Below are positions 35,665 to 44,036 of a stretch of DNA of 64,000 bases, piece by piece (positions within the stretch are counted from its first letter, which is position 1; each line of letters starts with the position of its first letter). Location: NCBI GenBank assembly GCA_902495355.1, contig CABUWV010000009.1, forward strand, positions 52,240 to 116,239, read 5' to 3'. The notes beneath the pieces were generated by a model. That model worked only from the letters and a program-made list of their open reading frames with translations, ran no database searches and was not told where the DNA came from. A program made the position numbers and the translations under genes. Source of the DNA: an uncultured Collinsella sp. (GTDB taxonomy: Bacteria; Actinomycetota; Coriobacteriia; Coriobacteriales; Coriobacteriaceae).

Positions 35665-35699
35665 AATGATCTATTGGGGACGGAGGAAAACGGATCATT
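35665..35699. repeat. REP-like palindrome (AATGATC type)
   Basis: AATGATC at 35665-35671 pairs with GATCATT at 35693-35699; the loop begins TATTGGGGACGG, the same core as other elements. Confidence 0.6.
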
Positions 35700-35922
35700 G
35701 GGTTGAATCGACAGACAGCAACAAATTTGTCGTTTGAGACGCTCTTGGGCTGAGTCCCGCGCCAACGATAGATACCACTTCATAGCTCCGTCACAGGTGT
35801 AGCGGCTTTGTGTGGGCGCGGCATACGCTGATTGAGCCGCCAGCCGAGGGGCATAAAGCAGTTGAGCGAAAACGGTTTGCCCCTTTGCCGTTCGCTCGAG
35901 GATTATGTCCCCCTTTTCCGCG
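35700..35922. other. 223 nt with no confident gene, possible small RNA
   Basis: Between the DUF2207 gene (start 35537) and gluQ (start 36095) there are about 560 nt without a protein gene. The stretch 35700-35922 precedes a strong plus-strand hairpin at 35923-35958 although no plus-strand gene ends there, so a short transcript could end at it. A minus-strand open frame across the region (148 aa) runs through two palindromes and looks non-coding. I see no match to tmRNA, RNase P, SRP or 6S RNA. Confidence 0.35.
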
Positions 35923-35958
35923 GAAACCCCGGCAGTTGCGAAGAGCTGCCGGGGTTTC
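35923..35958 (+). terminator. strong hairpin, probable terminator without an obvious gene
   Basis: 13-bp perfect stem 35923-35935 with 35946-35958, followed by TGTTGTCT on the plus strand. No annotated plus-strand gene lies upstream within 2 kb. Confidence 0.6.
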
Positions 35959-36081
35959 TGTTGTCTAAGGTGCCAAGTTGATGGACAGGAATCAAAGCAC
36001 CGAGTCTGCGGCCCACCATACGCAATGCGGGGCCTCGACAACTTGCAGACCACAGTGACGCCTCCCCATCGCGCCCCGCGC

Positions 36082-36087
36082 TATACT
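36082..36087 (+). promoter_or_regulatory. -10 box of gluQ, suggests a leaderless transcript
   Basis: TATACT ends 7 nt before the gluQ ATG at 36095, and no Shine-Dalgarno precedes that ATG. Transcription would begin at or next to the start codon. No good -35 box is visible. Confidence 0.45.
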
Positions 36088-36094
36088 CGTCCGC

Positions 36095-37099
36095 ATGGAT
36101 ATCAACGCACGCAACATAGCAACGCCCACCGCGGACGCGCCAACGACGACTCCCTCCCCCGCGCCCATCGTGGGCCGTTTTGCCCCGTCGCCCTCGGGCC
36201 GCATGCACTTGGGCAACGTGTTCAGCTGCCTGTGCGCGTGGCTTTCGGCCCGCAGCCAGGGCGGCAGCATCGTGCTGCGCATCGAGGACCTGGACGATCG
36301 CTGTAAGCGCCCGGAACTTGCCGCCCAGCTCATCGACGACCTGGCCTGGCTGGGACTGGAGTGGGACGAAGGTCCCTACTACCAGCACGATCGCCTCGAC
36401 CTGTACGAGAGCGCCTTGCACCAGCTGCAAGACGCCGACCTCACCTATCCCTGTTTTTGCACGCGCGCCGAGCTCCACGCCGCGAGCGCGCCGCACGCCA
36501 GCGACGGCACGCCCATCTACCGCGGCGCCTGCAGAGGCCTTTCTGCTGAAGAAATCACCCGCCGCAGTGCCCTGCGTGCTCCGGCCACGCGCCTGCGCGT
36601 GCCCAGCGTCGACGACCTCGCGAGCGACGTGATCGAATTCGTGGACCGCACGTACGGCGCCCAATGCGAAGCACTCGCCACCGAGTGCGGCGACTTTTTG
36701 GTGCGTCGCAGCGACGGCGTGTTTGCCTATCAGCTAGCCGTGGTGGTCGATGACGCTGCCATGGGCGTCACCGAGGTCGTGCGCGGATGCGACCTGCTGG
36801 GCTCCACGCCGCGCCAAATCTACCTGCAGCATCTGCTGGGACTTCCCACGCCGCACTACGCACACATTCCGCTGCTCATGTCGCCGGACGGCCGCCGCCT
36901 TTCCAAGCGCGACCGCGACCTGGACCTGGGCGAGCTACGCGCCCGCTTTGGCACGCCCGAGGCACTGCTGGGCTGGCTCGCCGGGCAAACGGGCATCGCG
37001 CCGGACACCACACCGCGCTCTGCCGAGCAACTGGTCGAGCACTTTAGCTGGGATGCTATCCGCGCGCACCGGGAAAACATCACCATAACAGCCGAGTAG
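36095..37099 (+). CDS. gluQ: glutamyl-Q tRNA(Asp) synthetase
   Basis: 334 aa. A truncated GluRS catalytic domain that attaches glutamate to queuosine in tRNA-Asp. HIGH-type motif FAPSPSGRMHLGN, ERIEDLDD-like RIEDLDDRCKR, the CFCTRAEL zinc-region and the KMSKS-type RRLSKRDRDLDL are seen; no anticodon-binding domain follows. About 20 extra N-terminal residues rich in Thr/Pro precede the core, so a start further in is conceivable, but no better initiation site is seen. Confidence 0.93.
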   Translation: MDINARNIATPTADAPTTTPSPAPIVGRFAPSPSGRMHLGNVFSCLCAWLSARSQGGSIVLRIEDLDDRCKRPELAAQLIDDLAWLGLEWDEGPYYQHDRLDLYESALHQLQDADLTYPCFCTRAELHAASAPHASDGTPIYRGACRGLSAEEITRRSALRAPATRLRVPSVDDLASDVIEFVDRTYGAQCEALATECGDFLVRRSDGVFAYQLAVVVDDAAMGVTEVVRGCDLLGSTPRQIYLQHLLGLPTPHYAHIPLLMSPDGRRLSKRDRDLDLGELRARFGTPEALLGWLAGQTGIAPDTTPRSAEQLVEHFSWDAIRAHRENITITAE

Positions 37100-37114
37100 C
37101 CAAACGCCTTGCCG

Positions 37115-37840
37115 CTACGCAACATCCCAGGGCTGGAGTTCGCCGCCCAGGCGAACGATGCGGTCGTAGAGCACGGTATGGCGCTCGGCCGGGTTGGCGT
37201 CGCGATGAAAATGGCCGTAGTACCAGCGCTTGTAATCCAAGCGATCTTCCAGCTCATCGAAAAATGCCGTAAGTCGATCGACGTCGGGGCAATTCCAGCC
37301 GGGTGCCGGATAGAGCGCGGGCGAAAGCATGCGCGTAGAGCAGGTGTGGGTGATTACGTAATCGACCTTCCAGCCCACGCTGTCAAGCTTTGTCCGTGCC
37401 TCCTCAAAGTTGCGCTCGTCCGGCAGCTCCTGCGGCCACCAGCTGGAATACGGGATGCGATACTCCTTGTCAACGCTCGTGGCGCCGCCCATGGTAAAGA
37501 TCGTTGAGCCGTCGAGCTCAAAAACCTCGCCGCGCGTCAGGCGCCGTATGGGGGAGGTATCCGACAGACACTGCGTCAGCCCACCGTGCCACAGCTCCAT
37601 GGGTCGCTCCGCCCAGTGATCAAAACGCTCGTGGTTGCCGTCGACGAACAGCACGGTATAGGGGCGCGACTCCAGCCAGGCGATATCGGTGCACTCCTTG
37701 GCAGAGAAATCCCACGGAAAGCCAAAGTCGCCCGCGGCAATCAGATAGTCGTCGCCCGTCAGACCATCCCCAAGATCCCAGTCGCGAAGCTTTTGCATGT
37801 CGACGCCGCCGTGAATATCACCCGTCACATAGACCGTCAT
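37115..37840 (-). CDS. calcineurin-like metallophosphoesterase
   Basis: 241 aa from the ATG at 37840 (MTVYVTGDIHGG). Metal-binding motifs GDIHG, AAGDFGF, DGNHERF, and the C-terminal THTCS and YGHFHRD are in the family order. Substrate unknown. Converges with gluQ (15 nt between stops). Confidence 0.88.
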   Translation of the reverse strand: MTVYVTGDIHGGVDMQKLRDWDLGDGLTGDDYLIAAGDFGFPWDFSAKECTDIAWLESRPYTVLFVDGNHERFDHWAERPMELWHGGLTQCLSDTSPIRRLTRGEVFELDGSTIFTMGGATSVDKEYRIPYSSWWPQELPDERNFEEARTKLDSVGWKVDYVITHTCSTRMLSPALYPAPGWNCPDVDRLTAFFDELEDRLDYKRWYYGHFHRDANPAERHTVLYDRIVRLGGELQPWDVA

Positions 37841-37925
37841 CGGATCGCCACTTCCCTGTAAGTCGCTAGCCCACATTCTGCACGATCACTAAGCCAACCG
37901 TTCCAGCCCTTCCATCCTTTGGGAC

Positions 37926-38165
37926 CTACCCCTCGCTCTTCCATCCAAACGGGTCAAACACCCAAAAGATCAGATCGAGCACGCCGCCGGTCATCATGGC
38001 GCCGGCGAGGGCCATACAAACGTGTAGAGAGACGACACTTCGGAGCACGTCGAATGGCCCCAGAACAGCCAGCAGCGCGACCGCTGCGCCGGCAAGGCAC
38101 AGCGCGAGGCACGGCCCCGCGTTCTTGACGCACTTCTTTGCGAGATGCTTGGTGTTGTCACTCAT
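37926..38165 (-). CDS. small membrane protein of unknown function
   Basis: 79 aa from the ATG at 38165 (AAGGAG 10 nt upstream); the longer open frame is not supported. Two hydrophobic helices (about 17-38 and 45-70) joined by a short loop, ending in FDPFGWKSEG. No family recognised. Confidence 0.65.
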   Translation of the reverse strand: MSDNTKHLAKKCVKNAGPCLALCLAGAAVALLAVLGPFDVLRSVVSLHVCMALAGAMMTGGVLDLIFWVFDPFGWKSEG

Positions 38166-38331
38166 CGATATCGAACTCCTTAGAGGGTCGTTGTTCAGAT
38201 GCATGCCGCCGCGGCAGAACAGGGCGGCAGGGTAAGTGTCCCATGCCGTGCGGACATCAATGGAGAAACCACCTGCTCGACCAACCCTTGACGCCGTTTT
38301 GCACCGGCACCCCATCCCCCGCTATCGAGAT

Positions 38332-38503
38332 CTAATACTTTTCCCGAGAAGTGAACGGCTGTTTTTAGACCCCTGAAACATCCGCATCTTTCGGCGGCAA
38401 AATCGCAGGATTTCAACGTTAAAACTGCAGGAAACGGAACCTCTAAAGTGTCGATGCTTCGGGGGTCCGATTTGGATCGTTCACTTCTCGGGAAAAGTAT
38501 TGG
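38332..38503. mobile_element. MITE-like element with 24-bp terminal inverted repeats
   Basis: 24-bp perfect inverted repeats, 38334-38357 and 38478-38501 (AATACTTTTCCCGAGAAGTG... and its complement). A further imperfect inverted block inside contains GACCCC(T/C)GAA. The 120-nt interior has no gene. No clear target-site duplication was found. The rest of the 476-nt gap 38166-38641 holds the promoter of the next gene and nothing else recognisable. Confidence 0.65.
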
Positions 38504-38601
38504 ACCTCGAATCTTGAATGTCCTGGGGACCCGCTTCTTTCCTTCGCTGGAACCCCCAGCTATCCGTTGGCACCCCTAGCCGCTACGACCGCAAGCGTGC
38601 C

Positions 38602-38607
38602 TATAAT
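38602..38607 (+). promoter_or_regulatory. -10 box for the gene at 38642
   Basis: Consensus TATAAT 35 nt before the ATG, with TG two bases further upstream; no good -35 box, so possibly an extended -10 promoter. Confidence 0.5.
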
Positions 38608-38641
38608 GAGACATGTTTCCTAATGAGGAAGGAATCCAGAT

Positions 38642-39367
38642 ATGGACGAAGTCAACCACGCCGTTTTGGACAATCTTCGGGAGTTTTTCAACCGTGTCGA
38701 CAGCGCACGCAACAGTGTATCCCCGATTGAAAAGCCACATAGCGACCCAATAGACGTCAAGGACTTTATCGTTCTGTGCAATCTTTGCGAGGCACAATCC
38801 AAATACAGCAGTGGAGACAGCGCCGCCAACGCGCTGGGCAACGCAGTGGTCTCCCTGAATCAACTTGACTGCGGTGAGCTCGATGCCATGGAATCTGCTC
38901 TGAAAGAAGGCAGATGGGATGAATGGTGCAAAGACAGCGACAAAAAGGTGTTGACGGAAGACGCCGTCTTCTATCTCGAGCTAAAACGCCGCACCGACAA
39001 TCAGCATCATTACCACTTCAGCTTCGATAGAGATGCGGTAGCAGAAATCGATGCCTTTGACCCCTTTACTAAGGAGGGCGGCAAGCAAGTATTAAACCAG
39101 CAATGGCACGCGCTCATCTCCATGCTTGCGCTCTATGATGTCGCCCACGCCTTAAGTAACGACCAGCACGAATATCATTGTCTGTATCAGCATATTAAAA
39201 AATGGGATGAGAACTTGAATACGACGGTACTGCAATTTTATTGCGGTTGCTCTGGCAAAACCGATCTTCGCCTTAACACAAAGGGAGGAAAGATGATTAA
39301 AAGATATTCCACCCAAGCAATGAATAAATGGCTTGAAGAAGTGTTGCGTAAACTAGCAGACAAATAA
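38642..39367 (+). CDS. orphan protein of unknown function, AT-richer than its neighbours
   Basis: 241 aa, soluble, mostly helical by composition, rich in Asp, Lys, His and Asn. Recognisable local features only: CNLCEAQSKY near residue 46, a HHYHFSFDRD stretch near 125, and CGCSG near 205. AGGAAGGA precedes the ATG. Codon use is visibly less GC-biased than in neighbouring genes and a MITE-like element lies just upstream, so it may be horizontally acquired. No family recognised; not obviously toxin, antitoxin or nuclease. Confidence 0.75.
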   Translation: MDEVNHAVLDNLREFFNRVDSARNSVSPIEKPHSDPIDVKDFIVLCNLCEAQSKYSSGDSAANALGNAVVSLNQLDCGELDAMESALKEGRWDEWCKDSDKKVLTEDAVFYLELKRRTDNQHHYHFSFDRDAVAEIDAFDPFTKEGGKQVLNQQWHALISMLALYDVAHALSNDQHEYHCLYQHIKKWDENLNTTVLQFYCGCSGKTDLRLNTKGGKMIKRYSTQAMNKWLEEVLRKLADK

Positions 39368-39379
39368 TCGCCCACCAAC

Positions 39380-40141
39380 CTACTCCAGCCCCGGCCCGCT
39401 GTACTTCCCTGTCTCCGAATCGTAGTTCAGCACGACGACCTCGCCGTGCTGAACTACGCCCCCGTCAATGTAGTAGTGGCTGGCTCCGTCATGCCAAATG
39501 CCGCGGTAGCCCGCAATGCCCGAGACCGCCTCGGTGTTGATGTGCCCGGCGATAACATCCAGATAGAACTTACGTCCCACGTAATCGGGCGGCATCATGG
39601 TTAACGACTCGACAGCCGTACCAAGCTTCCAATCCTCCCCAGCTTCCTCGTCAACGCCGGCGTGCACAAAGACCTGGCCGAAGGGGCTTTCGTAGAAGTA
39701 AGGGAGTTTGCGGATCCACGCGATTATGTCCGCGTGCTCGGCCTTTATGCGCTCAACCGTAAAGGCGTAGGCCCCCTCGAACTCCCTGAGCCTCAAAAGG
39801 TGCTTAACGCGTTTGAATGCCTCGGCGTCTAAGAAGCTCTTGGCCGTTGCCAGATTGTTGTCGGCGAGCATCCATGCCTGCGTGAAATTGAGATCGTTCA
39901 CCTCGTCAACGTACTCGAGGAACATCTCCTCGTGGTTGCCGCGCAGCGCCACGAAGCGATCGCCGTACCGCTTTTGCAGGTCCATGACGAGCTCGAAGAC
40001 CCCGAGTGAATCGGGGCCTCGGTCGCAGTAGTCGCCAAGCAAAACCAGCTTGGAGTCCTCGGCATCGAGGTCGATGGTGGAAAGCGACGTTTTAAAGGCG
40101 TCCAAGCACCCGTGAATGTCACTCATAGCGTAGATATGCAC
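39380..40141 (-). CDS. serine/threonine phosphatase-like metallophosphoesterase
   Basis: 253 aa from a GTG at 40141 (GGGGG 6 nt upstream) so that the protein begins HIYAMSDIHG. PPP-type motifs: SDIHGCLDAF, GDYCDRGPDS, ALRGNHEEM, and later FVHAGVD and AGHINTEA. Resembles the PrpE/ApaH/PP1-like bacterial phosphatases; protein or Ap4A substrate cannot be told apart. Confidence 0.88.
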   Translation of the reverse strand: MHIYAMSDIHGCLDAFKTSLSTIDLDAEDSKLVLLGDYCDRGPDSLGVFELVMDLQKRYGDRFVALRGNHEEMFLEYVDEVNDLNFTQAWMLADNNLATAKSFLDAEAFKRVKHLLRLREFEGAYAFTVERIKAEHADIIAWIRKLPYFYESPFGQVFVHAGVDEEAGEDWKLGTAVESLTMMPPDYVGRKFYLDVIAGHINTEAVSGIAGYRGIWHDGASHYYIDGGVVQHGEVVVLNYDSETGKYSGPGLE

Positions 40142-40355
40142 GTATGACCCCCTGTTTGCGTCGGGACCCCACTCGTTTGCGCCATGCGACACGACGGCCC
40201 CTCTGATTTCGCGGGCGCCAGGTAGCTTTGCCCTGTCACGCCCCTCAACATGATTAAAAGTATATCTCGCCGTGCGGACACAAATTTACGCCTGAGCTCC
40301 GGGCGTCCCGCGCGCTTGGCCTCGGCCCCACCCAAAAACTCATCCAACATTAATC

Positions 40356-40383
40356 TTGGCTCAAGAATCGCTTAATCTATAAC
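40356..40383 (+). promoter_or_regulatory. promoter for the DUF4342-response regulator-kinase genes
   Basis: TTGGCT at 40356-40361, 16-nt spacer, TATAAC at 40378-40383, about 100 nt before the ATG at 40483. The rest of the 341-nt gap 40142-40482 shows no gene. Confidence 0.5.
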
Positions 40384-40482
40384 CTGCACTATAGAGTTCG
40401 ACCAAGGGCGGGGCGGCGCCACGCAACGCTCGCGCCCGGGCAGATCGCCCGGCGTCGCGCCCATCGAACGAAAGGACAGGTC

Positions 40483-41025
40483 ATGGACGACCTCGAAAAA
40501 GTTGAAACCATCCGCACCAAGTGCAACGTGAGCTACACCGATGCCAAAGCCGCGCTCGATGCCGCTGACGGCAACGTTCTGGACGCCATCATTTGGCTCG
40601 AGTCGCAGGGCAAGACCCAGACCACGTCAGCGCACGTCGCCACCGAGTCCGAGCCGGTCGATGAGCCCTCGGCCGAGATGGTCGCCGCGCAGGTCGCCTA
40701 CGAGAAGTCGAGCGAAAAGACCGACTTCTCCAAGAAGATGGACAGCGTGTGGGAGTACCTCAAAAAGCTCTTCCGCCTGAGCCTGGAGACCAAGTTTATC
40801 GCCACGCGCCGCGACGCCATCATCCTCAACATCCCCATCCTGATCCCCATCGTCGCCCTGTTTGCCTGGGGCGCCACGATATGGCTGATGCTGCTTGGCC
40901 TGTTCTTTGGCATGCGCTACCGCATCGATAGCGACGGCGACGTACCCGGCAGCATCAACAACCTGATGGATCACGCCGCCGACGCCGCGGACGACATCAA
41001 GCAAAATCTGAACGACGACAAGTAG
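40483..41025 (+). CDS. DUF4342 protein with UBA-like N-terminus
   Basis: 180 aa. Residues 1-45 (ETIRTKCNVSYTDAKAALDAADGNVLDAIIWLE) form a UBA/TS-N type helical domain; residues about 90-150 contain the DUF4342 core with one or two hydrophobic segments (LNIPILIPIVALFAWGA...LLGLFFGM); the C-terminus is acidic. Function unknown. 18 nt upstream of a response regulator, so it may belong to that operon. Confidence 0.85.
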   Translation: MDDLEKVETIRTKCNVSYTDAKAALDAADGNVLDAIIWLESQGKTQTTSAHVATESEPVDEPSAEMVAAQVAYEKSSEKTDFSKKMDSVWEYLKKLFRLSLETKFIATRRDAIILNIPILIPIVALFAWGATIWLMLLGLFFGMRYRIDSDGDVPGSINNLMDHAADAADDIKQNLNDDK

Positions 41026-41043
41026 TCGCAATTGGGGGCACGT

Positions 41044-41829
41044 ATGGCACGAATCCTGATCGTAGAGGACGAGGAGAAAATCGCCCGCTTTGTGACGCTC
41101 GAGCTGGAGCACGAGGGCTACCAGGTGGAGCACGCCGCCGACGGCCGCACCGCCGTGGACCTGGCGCTGGAGCGCGACTACGATCTGATTCTGCTCGATG
41201 TGCTGTTGCCGCAGCTTAACGGCATGGAGGTCCTGCGGCGTGTCCGCAAGCACAAGGATGTGCCGGTGATCATGGTCACTGCACGCGATGCCGTGATGGA
41301 CAAGGTTGCCGGGCTCGATGCCGGCGCCGACGATTACCTGACCAAGCCGTTTGCGATTGAGGAGCTGTTCGCACGGATCCGCGTGGCGCTGAAGCGCTCG
41401 GAGGGCGTGCGGGCAGCTTCGGGCGTTGGTGGTTCCGGCGCCGGGATGGGCATGGCGGGCGACGCGGGTGTCGGCGCCGCTGCGATGCCACCGGCTAGCG
41501 ACACGGCCGATGCCCCTGTCTCGCCCTCCCCCGCCGCGTTCACCGTGGGCTCGGTCGCGCTCGACCCCGACCGCCGCGAGGTTATGGTCGGTGGCTCACT
41601 CATCGTGCTGACCGCCCGCGAGTTCGACGTCCTCGCCCTGCTTATGGCGCATGCCGAAACCGTGCTCACGCGTGAGCGTATCGCGCACGAGGCGCTGGGC
41701 TACGAATACGTGGGCGACACCAACAACGTCGACGTACACATCGCGCACCTGCGCGCCAAGATCGAAGACGCCGGCGGTACCCGCATCATCCAAACCGTGC
41801 GTGGGGTGGGCTATGTCTGTCGCGCGTAA
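41044..41829 (+). CDS. OmpR/PhoB family response regulator with long linker
   Basis: 261 aa from ATG 41044 (GGGGG upstream). Receiver domain 1-120 (VEDEE, phospho-Asp in LILLDVLLP, Lys in YLTKPF), winged helix at about 165-261 (TAREFDVLALLMAH, DVHIAHLRAKIED, VRGVGYVCRA). The linker of about 45 residues is Gly/Ala/Met/Pro rich, longer than usual. Overlaps the kinase gene by 17 nt. Confidence 0.94.
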   Translation: MARILIVEDEEKIARFVTLELEHEGYQVEHAADGRTAVDLALERDYDLILLDVLLPQLNGMEVLRRVRKHKDVPVIMVTARDAVMDKVAGLDAGADDYLTKPFAIEELFARIRVALKRSEGVRAASGVGGSGAGMGMAGDAGVGAAAMPPASDTADAPVSPSPAAFTVGSVALDPDRREVMVGGSLIVLTAREFDVLALLMAHAETVLTRERIAHEALGYEYVGDTNNVDVHIAHLRAKIEDAGGTRIIQTVRGVGYVCRA

Positions 41830-43108
41830 CGCCGAGACCAAGCGCGTCACCTCCATCGCCCGCGCCATCAACTGGAGCTATATGTGGCGCCGCCTGATGA
41901 GCTACATCTGGCTCGATCTGTTGCTGGTAGTGATTGCGGCGGCGATCCTCGTCTATGGATACAACCAGACGCTGCTCGACGGCACGTTTACAGCAGGCTG
42001 GATCCCCAGCACCAGCGTTCACGGCATGTCGCTGACGCCTGCGCGCGGCTGGGACCTGACAACGCTCACCTATACCGTCGAGCTTGCGCGCACCATCAAG
42101 ACCTTCCCCCTCGCGCAGGACCTCGTCACGCTATGGCCTCTCTACCTTGTCGTTACAGGCTGGCAGGTCATCAGCGTGCTCGACATGCTCGGCGGTGCCC
42201 GCCGCGTGCGCCGCACCATGGCACCGCTCAACGACCTGGCCTTACGCGTGGACGAGCTCGGCCGCATGCAGCTCGCCGGCGGCAAGATGGAAACGCTGGA
42301 GCAGGCCATCGAGCGCGCAAGCGTCGACTCGCCGAGTGTCACCACCGGCGACGCTGACCTGGCGAGCATCGAGGTCGCACTCAACCGTCTGCTGCGTCAG
42401 ATGCAAGAGGCCAAGCTGCAGCAGATGCGCTTTGTCAACGACGCGAGCCACGAACTGCGCACGCCCATCGCGGTGATTCAGGGCTACGTAAACATGCTCG
42501 ATCGCTGGGGTAAGGACGACCCGGCCGTGCTGGCGGAGTCCATCGCCTCGCTCAAGGCCGAAAGCGAGCACATGCAAGAGCTCGTGGAACAGCTGCTGTT
42601 TTTGGCACGCGGCGATGCCGGCCGCACCGCGCTGCATCGTGTGGATACCAATCTGGCAGCACTCGTCGGAGAGGTATGCGAAGAATCGCAGATGATCGAT
42701 GCCGCACACGCGTATCGGCTGGCTTTTGACGCTGCGTTTGCCAGCGACCCGCGCTGCGACGCGTCCGTCGATGTCGCGCTCGTGAAGCAGGCTCTGCGCG
42801 TGATCGTGCAGAACGCCGCCAAGTATTCGGACGCGGGAACGACCGTCACGTTTGGCATAACGCCCGATGCGGGCACGGGTGCGATCGATATAAGTGTTGA
42901 GGACGAGGGCATCGGCATGAACCAGGAATCCGCGGCTCACGCGTTTGAGCGGTTCTACCGCGCTGACAACGCGCGCGATGCCGGCGCGCAGGGCTCGGGC
43001 CTGGGGCTCGCCATCGCCAAGTGGATCGTCGATAGCCATGGCGGCGTCATCGGTGTGACCTCAGTCGAGGGCGTCGGCAGCCGCTTTACGATTCGCCTGC
43101 CGCGGTAG
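41813..43108 (+). CDS. sensor histidine kinase
   Basis: 431 aa from ATG 41813 inside the end of the regulator gene. Two membrane helices (about 29-49 and 100-120) around a periplasmic-side loop of about 50 aa, HAMP-like region, H-box FVNDASHELRTPIAVIQGY, N-box LRVIVQNAAKYSD, G-boxes DEGIGM and GSGLGLAI. Classical OmpR-partner kinase. Signal unknown. Confidence 0.94.
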   Translation: MSVARNAETKRVTSIARAINWSYMWRRLMSYIWLDLLLVVIAAAILVYGYNQTLLDGTFTAGWIPSTSVHGMSLTPARGWDLTTLTYTVELARTIKTFPLAQDLVTLWPLYLVVTGWQVISVLDMLGGARRVRRTMAPLNDLALRVDELGRMQLAGGKMETLEQAIERASVDSPSVTTGDADLASIEVALNRLLRQMQEAKLQQMRFVNDASHELRTPIAVIQGYVNMLDRWGKDDPAVLAESIASLKAESEHMQELVEQLLFLARGDAGRTALHRVDTNLAALVGEVCEESQMIDAAHAYRLAFDAAFASDPRCDASVDVALVKQALRVIVQNAAKYSDAGTTVTFGITPDAGTGAIDISVEDEGIGMNQESAAHAFERFYRADNARDAGAQGSGLGLAIAKWIVDSHGGVIGVTSVEGVGSRFTIRLPR

Positions 43109-43140
43109 GGGCACCCGCGCGTCGGCGGCCCCTCGGAATA

Positions 43141-43176
43141 AAAAAGGGATAAGGCCATGCGGCCCCATCCCTTTTT
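43141..43176. terminator. bidirectional terminator
   Basis: Stem 43141-43150 with 43167-43176 (AAAAAGGGAT and ATCCCTTTTT), between the kinase gene and the converging VOC gene. Confidence 0.9.
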
Positions 43177-43199
43177 GCTAGCTATAAGCAGCTTGTGCG

Positions 43200-43574
43200 C
43201 TACTCGCGGCACAGGTGCACGGCGAAGCCGGCGAACTCGCGTTTAAAGTACACGAGCTTGGTGCCGCCGTCGGGCAGCAGCACGCGCGACTCCTCGTTGA
43301 CCTCGAGCCCGCGCTCGGCAAACCACTTCTCGGCCGCATCGATGTCGTTGACGGCAAAGCCGATGTGGCCCTTGGCGCCACGACCGTTCTGCTTCATGAT
43401 CTCGACCAGCGAATCATTGAAGTACGAAACCGGGGTCTCGATGACGGGCAGACCCATCATCGTCGAGAACAGCTCCGCGATCTCCAGGGCGTCTGCCGGG
43501 TCGGCGGCGTTAATGCCCACATGGGCAACGTGCATGCCAAAGAGCTCGACCGGATTGGCGTTCTGCTCATTCAT
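43200..43574 (-). CDS. VOC (glyoxalase-fold) family protein
   Basis: 124 aa from the ATG at 43574. One vicinal-oxygen-chelate domain: HVAHVGINAADP with a metal-ligand-type histidine, GHIGFAVNDIDAAEKWF in the second repeat, and the end FAGFAVHL. The only start site is weak (AGGCGC). Eleven nt downstream of an orphan PTS IIB gene, so probably co-transcribed. A sugar-metabolism role (some KDPG aldolases carry a VOC domain) is only a guess. Confidence 0.85.
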   Translation of the reverse strand: MNEQNANPVELFGMHVAHVGINAADPADALEIAELFSTMMGLPVIETPVSYFNDSLVEIMKQNGRGAKGHIGFAVNDIDAAEKWFAERGLEVNEESRVLLPDGGTKLVYFKREFAGFAVHLCRE

Positions 43575-43585
43575 ACAGGCAGCGC

Positions 43586-43873
43586 CTACTGAGCCATGAC
43601 GTCGAGAACGGCCTTCTCGGCAGCGACGCGGTTCATACCGGTCATGAAAGGCACGCCGCTCACGTACGGGCAGGTGAGGCCCTCGGGGGCAACGGTGGTG
43701 GCGATCAGCAGGTCGGCGCCCTCGTCGCAAGCGTCCTTGGCCTCGGAGATGGCGCACTGCACGATCTCATACTTGCCGGCATAGCCGTTGGCGTCGAGCA
43801 TGGTGGCGACCTTCTGGGCAACGAGCGTGGAAGTAGCAGCGCCAGCACCGCAAGCCAAAACGATCTTCTTCAT
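43586..43873 (-). CDS. PTS galactitol-type IIB component, orphan
   Basis: 95 aa. Galactitol-family IIB: ACGAGAATSTLVAQK with phospho-cysteine Cys8. GGGAG upstream. No IIA or IIC lies next to it; the partner in its operon is a VOC protein. Confidence 0.9.
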   Translation of the reverse strand: MKKIVLACGAGAATSTLVAQKVATMLDANGYAGKYEIVQCAISEAKDACDEGADLLIATTVAPEGLTCPYVSGVPFMTGMNRVAAEKAVLDVMAQ

Positions 43874-43975
43874 AGGTAATGTCTCCCTTCATGGTTTACT
43901 TTAGGTAAGTGTACCGCAGCGAGCGATGGCGCTCGGCCTCGATGCGCTTTTGTGCCAGTTTGCTTGCACGCTGCG

Positions 43976-43981
43976 TATAAT
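43976..43981 (+). promoter_or_regulatory. -10 box for the gene at 44037
   Basis: Consensus TATAAT 55 nt before the ATG; -35 region weak. Confidence 0.45.
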
Positions 43982-44036
43982 ACATCTAGCACGCATTGTC
44001 ATACCGCTTGTTTTACGAGCGACTGAGGAGCTCAAT

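Noticed and set aside
35607..36053. 148-aa minus-strand open frame between the DUF2207 gene and gluQ
   Set aside because: It spans a repeat and a terminator-like hairpin, has no ribosome binding site and no recognisable domain; treated as non-coding.
40123..40350. 75-aa minus-strand frame upstream of the phosphatase
   Set aside because: Overlaps the phosphatase start in another frame and covers the promoter region; no support.
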